A program made the translations under genes and the position numbers. This document shows positions 59,466 to 64,000 of a stretch of DNA of 64,000 nucleotides, piece by piece; positions within the stretch are counted from its first letter, which is position 1, and every line of letters starts with the position of its first letter. Below the pieces are notes generated by a model, which searched no databases, was not told the origin of the DNA, and saw only the letters and a program-made list of their open reading frames with translations. This DNA comes from Tranquillimonas sp964472855 (GTDB taxonomy: Bacteria; Pseudomonadota; Alphaproteobacteria; Rhodobacterales; Rhodobacteraceae). The stretch lies in NCBI GenBank assembly GCA_964472855.1, contig CAYYMJ010000001.1, positions 62,001 to 126,000 of the forward strand. The letters are read 5' to 3'.

Positions 59466-61528
59466 TGGCGGCGCTGGCGGCGCGGCTGGGGGCGGTGCTG
59501 CCGCTGCAGAACCGCAACCTGGCCCTGTTCGGGGCGGTCATCGCCGGATATCTGTGCCTGCTGTTCGAGCCGGCGGCGCCCTGGCTGTTCGACTGGCCGG
59601 CCGCGTGGCAGTTGCCCATGACCGACTGGATCGACACCGGCGTCACCTGGGTCCTCGAAGCAGTAAAGCCGGCCGCCCGGGGCTTTTCGCATCTGCTGGG
59701 CTTTGGCATGGCCGGGGCCAACCTGCTGTTCGCCGCCACGCCATGGCCGGTGACCATCGGCCTGGTGACGGCGCTTGGCTGGTATGTGGGTGGCTGGCGG
59801 CTGGGCGCGCTGGCGCTGGTCGGGTTGGGGTTCGTGCTGGCCTCGGGCTACTGGATCGAGGGCATGAACACGCTGGCGCTGGTCGCGGTGTCGGTGCCCA
59901 TGGCGCTGGCGGCCGGGTTGGCCATCGGCATCCTTGGCAACGAATATCCACCGGCGCGGGGCGCGGTGCAGGCGGTGCTGGACGTGATGCAGACCGTGCC
60001 GACATTCGCCTATCTGACGCCGCTGCTGGTGCTGTTCGGCTTCGGGCCCACGGTTGGCCTGATCGCTTCGGCCATCTATGCCGCGCCACCTATGGCCCGC
60101 AACGTGCTGCTGGGGCTGGAACGGGTCGAGCCCGACATCAAGGAGGCCGCGGTGATGAGCGGCGGAACCCGGGTGCAACAGCTGTTCCTGGTCGAGCTTC
60201 CGTCGGCCATGACCCAGATCATGGTGGGCGTGAACCAGTGCCTGATGGCGGCGCTGTCGATGGTCATCATCGCCGCCGTGATCGGCGGCTTCAACGACAT
60301 CGGCTGGGAGGTTCTTCTGACCATGCGCAAGGCCCAGTTCGGCCAGAGCTTTCTGGCCGGGCTGGTGATCGTGGCGTTTGCCATCGTCATCGACCGGATC
60401 AGCGCCACCTTTACCCAGCGGCGCGACCGCCACAGCCTGCGGGGCGTGGCGGTGATCATGGCGGTGGCGGTGGTCGTGGCGGTGATCGCCTGGGCCCGCC
60501 TGCCCGCCCCGTCCGACCTGGCGCTGTTCGACCCCGCCGCCGCCTGGGTCGACGCCGGGCTCGGGGCCTTCACGGCCGCCAATGGCGCGGCGCTGGACGC
60601 GATCAAGAACAGCATCGTCTTCTACCTGCTCTTGCCCCTGCGCATCGGCCTGGACGACGCGGTGCTGGTGTTTACCTGGGGCTTTGGCTGGACCACGGGG
60701 ATGAGCGCGGCGCTTTATGTTGCCGCCGCCCTCGGCGCACTGCTGCTGGTCTGGCGCAACCGGATCGGCGGGGCGGCGGTGCTGTTGATGGTCGCGCTTC
60801 TGGTCGAAACCGGCATCGCCGAGCTGCCCTGGCCCTTCGTGCTGGCCACCGTGGCAGCGCTGGGCTGGATGTCGCGCGGGCGCGGCCTGGCCATCCTGGC
60901 GGTCGCGCTTCTGTCTCTGATCCTGCTGTCGGGTCTGTGGGACCGGGCGCTTCTGTCGCTCTACCTGTCCGGGGTCTCGGTGCTGGCCTGCGCGCTGGTC
61001 GGCGGCGCCATCGGGCTGCTCAGCGCGGTCAGCCCGACCAGCTGGAAGATGGTGCGCCCGGCCTGCGACATGCTGCAAACGATCCCGCTGTTCGTCTTCC
61101 TGATCCCGGTGCTGATGTTCTTCCAGATCGGCGAATTCTCGGCCTTCCTGGCCATCTGCGCCTATGCCATTGTGCCGATGATCCGCTACACGCAACACGG
61201 CCTGACCAACACCCCGCCGGAACTGGTTGAAGCCGCCACCACTTCGGGCGCCACCGCCTGGCAGACGCTGGTCGAGGTGCGCGCGCCCTACGCCATGCCC
61301 ACCATCCTGCTGGGCCTGAACCAGACCATCCTCTACGCCTTCGCGATGCTGGTGATCGCGGCGCTGATCGGCACCACCGGCCTGGGCCAGTCGATCTTTC
61401 TGGCACTTGGCCGCGCCGACGTCGGCCTCGGCATCGCCGCCGGAGCGGCCATGGCGATCCTTGCGCTGGTGGCCGACCGCCTGGTGCAGGGCTTTGCCGA
61501 CAAACAGCGCCACGCGCTGGGGCTGTAA
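59465..61528 (+). CDS. proW: Glycine-betaine/proline-type ABC permease with two fused BPD_transp_1 domains
   Basis: A 687-residue membrane protein holding two ProW-type permease units in tandem. Unit 1 has VMQTVPTFAYLTPLLVLFGF, EAAVMSGGTRVQQLFLVELP and QIMVGVNQCLMAALSMVIIA. Unit 2 has MLQTIPLFVFLIPVLMFFQI, EAATTSGATAWQTLVEVRAP and TILLGLNQTILYAFAMLVIA. The linking region has further hydrophobic helices. A normal importer uses two copies of a single-unit permease, so here one chain can form the whole channel, and the two halves have diverged. The start ATG 59465 overlaps the proV stop. Confidence 0.93.
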   Translation: MAALAARLGAVLPLQNRNLALFGAVIAGYLCLLFEPAAPWLFDWPAAWQLPMTDWIDTGVTWVLEAVKPAARGFSHLLGFGMAGANLLFAATPWPVTIGLVTALGWYVGGWRLGALALVGLGFVLASGYWIEGMNTLALVAVSVPMALAAGLAIGILGNEYPPARGAVQAVLDVMQTVPTFAYLTPLLVLFGFGPTVGLIASAIYAAPPMARNVLLGLERVEPDIKEAAVMSGGTRVQQLFLVELPSAMTQIMVGVNQCLMAALSMVIIAAVIGGFNDIGWEVLLTMRKAQFGQSFLAGLVIVAFAIVIDRISATFTQRRDRHSLRGVAVIMAVAVVVAVIAWARLPAPSDLALFDPAAAWVDAGLGAFTAANGAALDAIKNSIVFYLLLPLRIGLDDAVLVFTWGFGWTTGMSAALYVAAALGALLLVWRNRIGGAAVLLMVALLVETGIAELPWPFVLATVAALGWMSRGRGLAILAVALLSLILLSGLWDRALLSLYLSGVSVLACALVGGAIGLLSAVSPTSWKMVRPACDMLQTIPLFVFLIPVLMFFQIGEFSAFLAICAYAIVPMIRYTQHGLTNTPPELVEAATTSGATAWQTLVEVRAPYAMPTILLGLNQTILYAFAMLVIAALIGTTGLGQSIFLALGRADVGLGIAAGAAMAILALVADRLVQGFADKQRHALGL

Positions 61529-62036
61529 AGACCGGCCCGCCCCTACTTCTGTCCGGAAATATCCATGGCGCTGCCCCCGCCGCCGCGCGCCGCCGCGCGT
61601 GTCCCGGCGGTGTCTCAACCGCTCTGCTTCTGGTTTTGCTGCCACAGCGCGGCCTCACCCAACAGCGACCCTTACCGGCGCAATCGCGGACGCGCGGCGA
61701 AACCGCCGAAACCGCCGGATTCGGCAGATGAAATGCCCATGACATCCACCTCGCCAGCGGTCCCGGCGCCAACGCCGCCAAACCCGCCGCGGCGGCCGAT
61801 CAACCACCAGCGCAGGGCCGCATCGGCGGGTCCGCGTGGCCGGTCTGGTGGATGCCAAACGCGGCGCCGGTAAGGCTGGCCCGCAGCCGCGTTCACCACC
61901 TGCCGGCGCCGCCGGTGCCGCTGGCCGCGCTAGCGCAAGCGATCATCGCCAAGGCCCGGGCCGTTCCATCGCCGCCTCCCGGTCGGTGCATGGGTGCGCA
62001 ATGGGGGCCTGGCACGCCGGTGCCTGCCCGGCAGGC
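61529..62036. other. Degenerate intergenic stretch, no recognisable gene
   Basis: About 500 bp between the double permease and the convergent MFS gene. It begins with a repeat fragment (61541-61580). Ala/Pro/Arg-rich frames are open by base composition only. It could hide an unrecognised decayed gene. Confidence 0.55.
61541..61580 (+). repeat. Fragment of dispersed repeat, type B
   Basis: CCCTACTTCTGTCCGGAAAT, ATCC and GGCGCTGCCCCCGCC share the start of the copy at 28387 and the GCGCTGCCCCC core. The middle is missing. Confidence 0.55.
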
Positions 62037-63197
62037 TCAGCCCCGCGCCTGCCACCAGCGCCAGCCGGAAATGCCGGCGGTCAACAGGAAGACGACGCCC
62101 AGCGCGTGGTAAAAGCCCGGCGCGCTGGCGATGTCCATGACCAGCCCGGTCGCCGGGCCACCGATCACGCCGCCGACCCCGAAGGCCAGCGCGAAAGCCG
62201 CGTTGCCGGCCACCAGTTCGGCCCCGTCAAAGCGGTCGCCCAGCTCGGCCATGGCCATGGTGTAAAGGCCGCCCGCCACCGCCCCCCAGACAAACAGCAC
62301 CGCCAGCAACGCCGGCCGCGCGCCGGGCAGCGACGGCAGCACCGCGGCGCCCAGCAGGCCGACAAGGGCGCAGGCGATCATGGTCGCGCGCCGCGATGTC
62401 CGATCCGAGGCCCAGCCCAGCGGCACCTGCAGAACCGTGTTGCCAAGAATGCAGACCGCGATTGCCAGCGTGACAAAGCGCGCCTCCATCCCCATCGCCA
62501 GCCCGTAGACGGGAAACAGCGCCAGCAGGGCCGATTCCCAGAAGGCATAGGCGGCAATCGCCACCAGAAGGGTTGGCGCCAGCCTGAGAAAGCGCCAGCT
62601 TGACACCGCTTTCTCCGACGACTGGCCCGGCGCGGTGTGGCGGATCGCCAGCACGATGGGGATGGCGGCGGCACAGCCCAGCGCCCCAACCGCAAACGGG
62701 GTCAGCCCGTCAATGCCGGTCACCGACAGGATCAGCGGCCCGGCAGCGAAACCGGCCGACAGCGCGGTGGCGTAAAGGCCAATCACCCGGCCCCGGGTCG
62801 CCGGGCGGGCCAACTGGTTGATCCATGTCTCCGAGACGATGAAGATGCCGACATCGACCACCCCCAGGGCCAGCCGCAACAGCAGCAGCGCGCCATAGAC
62901 CGGCGCCAGCCCCATCAGCAACAGCAACAGCCCCGACCCCGCAAGGCAGCCCACCGCCACCCGCCAGGCGCCGAAACGCCGGATGACGCGGGGATAGAAT
63001 GGCGACGCGACCAGCACGCCGACCGGCGTCATCGCGGCATTGATGCCAATCGCGGTTTCGGAATGCCCGGCCGCGTCCAGCACGAAGGACAGCAGCGGAA
63101 AGGTCAGCCCGATGGTCAGGGCATAGATCGTCGTGCAGGCGATGGCGCCCACAATGCCGGCCGTGGCCGATGGGTCGCCGGGCCGGGTCACGCCCAT
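62037..63197 (-). CDS. Major facilitator superfamily transporter (YcaD-like)
   Basis: A 386-residue, roughly 12-helix membrane protein. It begins IVGAIACTTIYALTIGLTFP and has MFS loop motifs (FYPRVIRRFGAWRVAVGC; GWASDRTSRRATMIACALVG) and ARPATRGRVIGLYATALSAG. It resembles the YcaD/UMF1-like group of small MFS exporters of unknown substrate. No catabolic genes are attached; the next upstream gene on the same strand starts 27 bp away. Confidence 0.9.
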   Translation of the reverse strand: MGVTRPGDPSATAGIVGAIACTTIYALTIGLTFPLLSFVLDAAGHSETAIGINAAMTPVGVLVASPFYPRVIRRFGAWRVAVGCLAGSGLLLLLMGLAPVYGALLLLRLALGVVDVGIFIVSETWINQLARPATRGRVIGLYATALSAGFAAGPLILSVTGIDGLTPFAVGALGCAAAIPIVLAIRHTAPGQSSEKAVSSWRFLRLAPTLLVAIAAYAFWESALLALFPVYGLAMGMEARFVTLAIAVCILGNTVLQVPLGWASDRTSRRATMIACALVGLLGAAVLPSLPGARPALLAVLFVWGAVAGGLYTMAMAELGDRFDGAELVAGNAAFALAFGVGGVIGGPATGLVMDIASAPGFYHALGVVFLLTAGISGWRWWQARG

Positions 63198-63224
63198 GCC
63201 CTGCCCCCGGGCCCGGCAAGGCGG

Positions 63225-64000
63225 TCAGGCAATCGCAAACGGGTTCACGATGCCGCTGAACAGGAAACTGGCATGACCGATCGGCGCCAGAACGCGCGCC
63301 ACGATGGTGGCGGTCAGCACGACATAGTCACCCGGCGCTGCGGTGCCCTGACCCAGAACATAGACCGGCCCGGCCACCGGCAGTCGTTCGCGGAAACTGC
63401 CCAGCATGCCGCGCGTGGCATCCAGTATCCGGGTCTTGTCGGCCCAGCGATCGCCGGTCTTGGCGTTCACCACCGTCAGATAGGCATCGGCCTGAAACCG
63501 GGCCGGGGAAAAGAAGGACCAGCCGGAAACCTCGTGGCCACGAGGATGGAACAGATAGACTGGGTCAAGGTTGATGCGGCTGGATTTCTTGACGATCAGC
63601 TGCGTCAGGCTGCAACGCCCCCAGGCCCAGTTGGTGCCCAGGCTCGATTGCGGCCACATCTCGACCCAGCCATTGTTGCTGAACGCGCGCGCGTGAATGA
63701 CCGGCCCCTGCGTGCCCTCGCCATGGCCGGAATGATAAGGCGGGCTGGCCCACTGGTTGAGGTTGGGAAGATGCGGCGTCACCGGCAGCGGCTGGCGCAA
63801 CACGCCGAGCCCGTCGCCCAAATCATCGGCAGTCTGGCGCCGCTCGGCGGTGTCGGCCTGGTCGAGGTCGGTCAGCACCTGCATCTCGTCCGGCTCGGGG
63901 ATCAGCCCGGCCGCCAGCGCGTTTTCATAACGCGGCCGCCAAAGCGCCTCTTCCATTTGCGCGCGCTCTTCAAAGCGGGCGTTGTCGGCCGTGACCTGTT
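63225..64000 (-). CDS. Unrecognised protein, 3' part only (5' end beyond window)
   Basis: The frame is open from the window edge to the stop at 63225, giving at least 258 residues; an internal ATG at 63956 is not necessarily the start. The N-terminal part is charged and helical (ADNARFEERAQMEEALWRPR). The middle is aromatic-rich (NNGWVEMWPQSSLGTNWAWG; VYLFHPRGHEVSGWSFFSPA), and the end looks like packed beta strands with small residues (GPVYVLGQGTAAPGDYVVLT). This suggests a beta-sandwich structural or surface protein, possibly phage-tail- or adhesin-like, but I recognise no family. It lies 27 bp upstream of the MFS gene. Confidence 0.7.
   Translation of the reverse strand, partial: QVTADNARFEERAQMEEALWRPRYENALAAGLIPEPDEMQVLTDLDQADTAERRQTADDLGDGLGVLRQPLPVTPHLPNLNQWASPPYHSGHGEGTQGPVIHARAFSNNGWVEMWPQSSLGTNWAWGRCSLTQLIVKKSSRINLDPVYLFHPRGHEVSGWSFFSPARFQADAYLTVVNAKTGDRWADKTRILDATRGMLGSFRERLPVAGPVYVLGQGTAAPGDYVVLTATIVARVLAPIGHASFLFSGIVNPFAIA

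Overview
The window is very GC-rich and reads like a Rhodobacterales (roseobacter-type) alphaproteobacterium. The evidence is a DddQ-type DMSP-lyase cupin, a PutR/PutA divergent pair, form-II coxD-E-S-L-M genes, several TRAP/TAXI, dipeptide-type, LIV-type and betaine-type importers, kdsB-kdsA, dense ATGA-type gene overlaps, and a dispersed GGGGGCGCTGCCCCC-type intergenic repeat that I associate with this group. Five runs of exactly 100 N show it is a scaffolded draft or metagenome assembly. No rRNA, tRNA or CRISPR was seen.

Layout. 1-2705 (+): end of an MDR oxidoreductase, an intact DddQ-like lyase, a frameshifted second DddQ copy and a decayed enolase-superfamily gene. 2706-8130 (-): dipeptide/opine-type ABC importer (binding protein, two permeases, fused double ATPase). 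8525-11184 (-): GH3 glycosidase and a decayed 3-hydroxyisobutyrate-dehydrogenase-like gene. 11591-14160 (-): TRAP permease pair without a binding protein, next to a dead IS5-type transposase. 14924-15886 (+): D-2-hydroxyacid dehydrogenase. 15950-16710 (-): decayed KduD-like SDR. 17146-23154 (-): CO-dehydrogenase-like molybdenum hydroxylase (form II) with CoxD/CoxE maturation proteins. 23391-34681: mixed single genes (beta-propeller protein, putR/putA, glutathionyl-hydroquinone reductase, Tm-1-like protein, sulfite-oxidase-like enzyme, kdsA/kdsB, IclR regulator).

34821-49187 (+) is the most striking part. Fifteen co-directional, mostly overlapping genes encode a cyclase-family hydrolase, cupin, SDR, 3-hydroxyacyl-CoA-dehydrogenase-like enzyme, LIV-type ABC importer, BKACE (DUF849) beta-keto acid cleavage enzyme, glutathione transferase, formylglycine sulfatase/phosphonate-ester hydrolase and a TAXI-TRAP importer. 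A divergent IclR regulator lies upstream and a ThDP enzyme follows at 49729. The set looks like a complete uptake and catabolic pathway for a substrate I cannot name.

51516-61528 looks like a carnitine / glycine-betaine utilisation locus: carnitine-dehydrogenase-like enzyme, two SDRs, a broken BKACE, a Rieske oxygenase of the quaternary-amine type, a GlxA/CdhR-type AraC regulator, and a divergent betaine-type ABC importer with a single-chain double permease. The window ends with an MFS transporter and the 3' part of an unrecognised gene.

Several islands between the intact genes hold pseudogenes at different stages of decay, some broken by single-base homopolymer indels and others by loss of catalytic residues. 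This suggests ongoing gene loss, for example in a host-associated lineage; that lifestyle reading is inference only.
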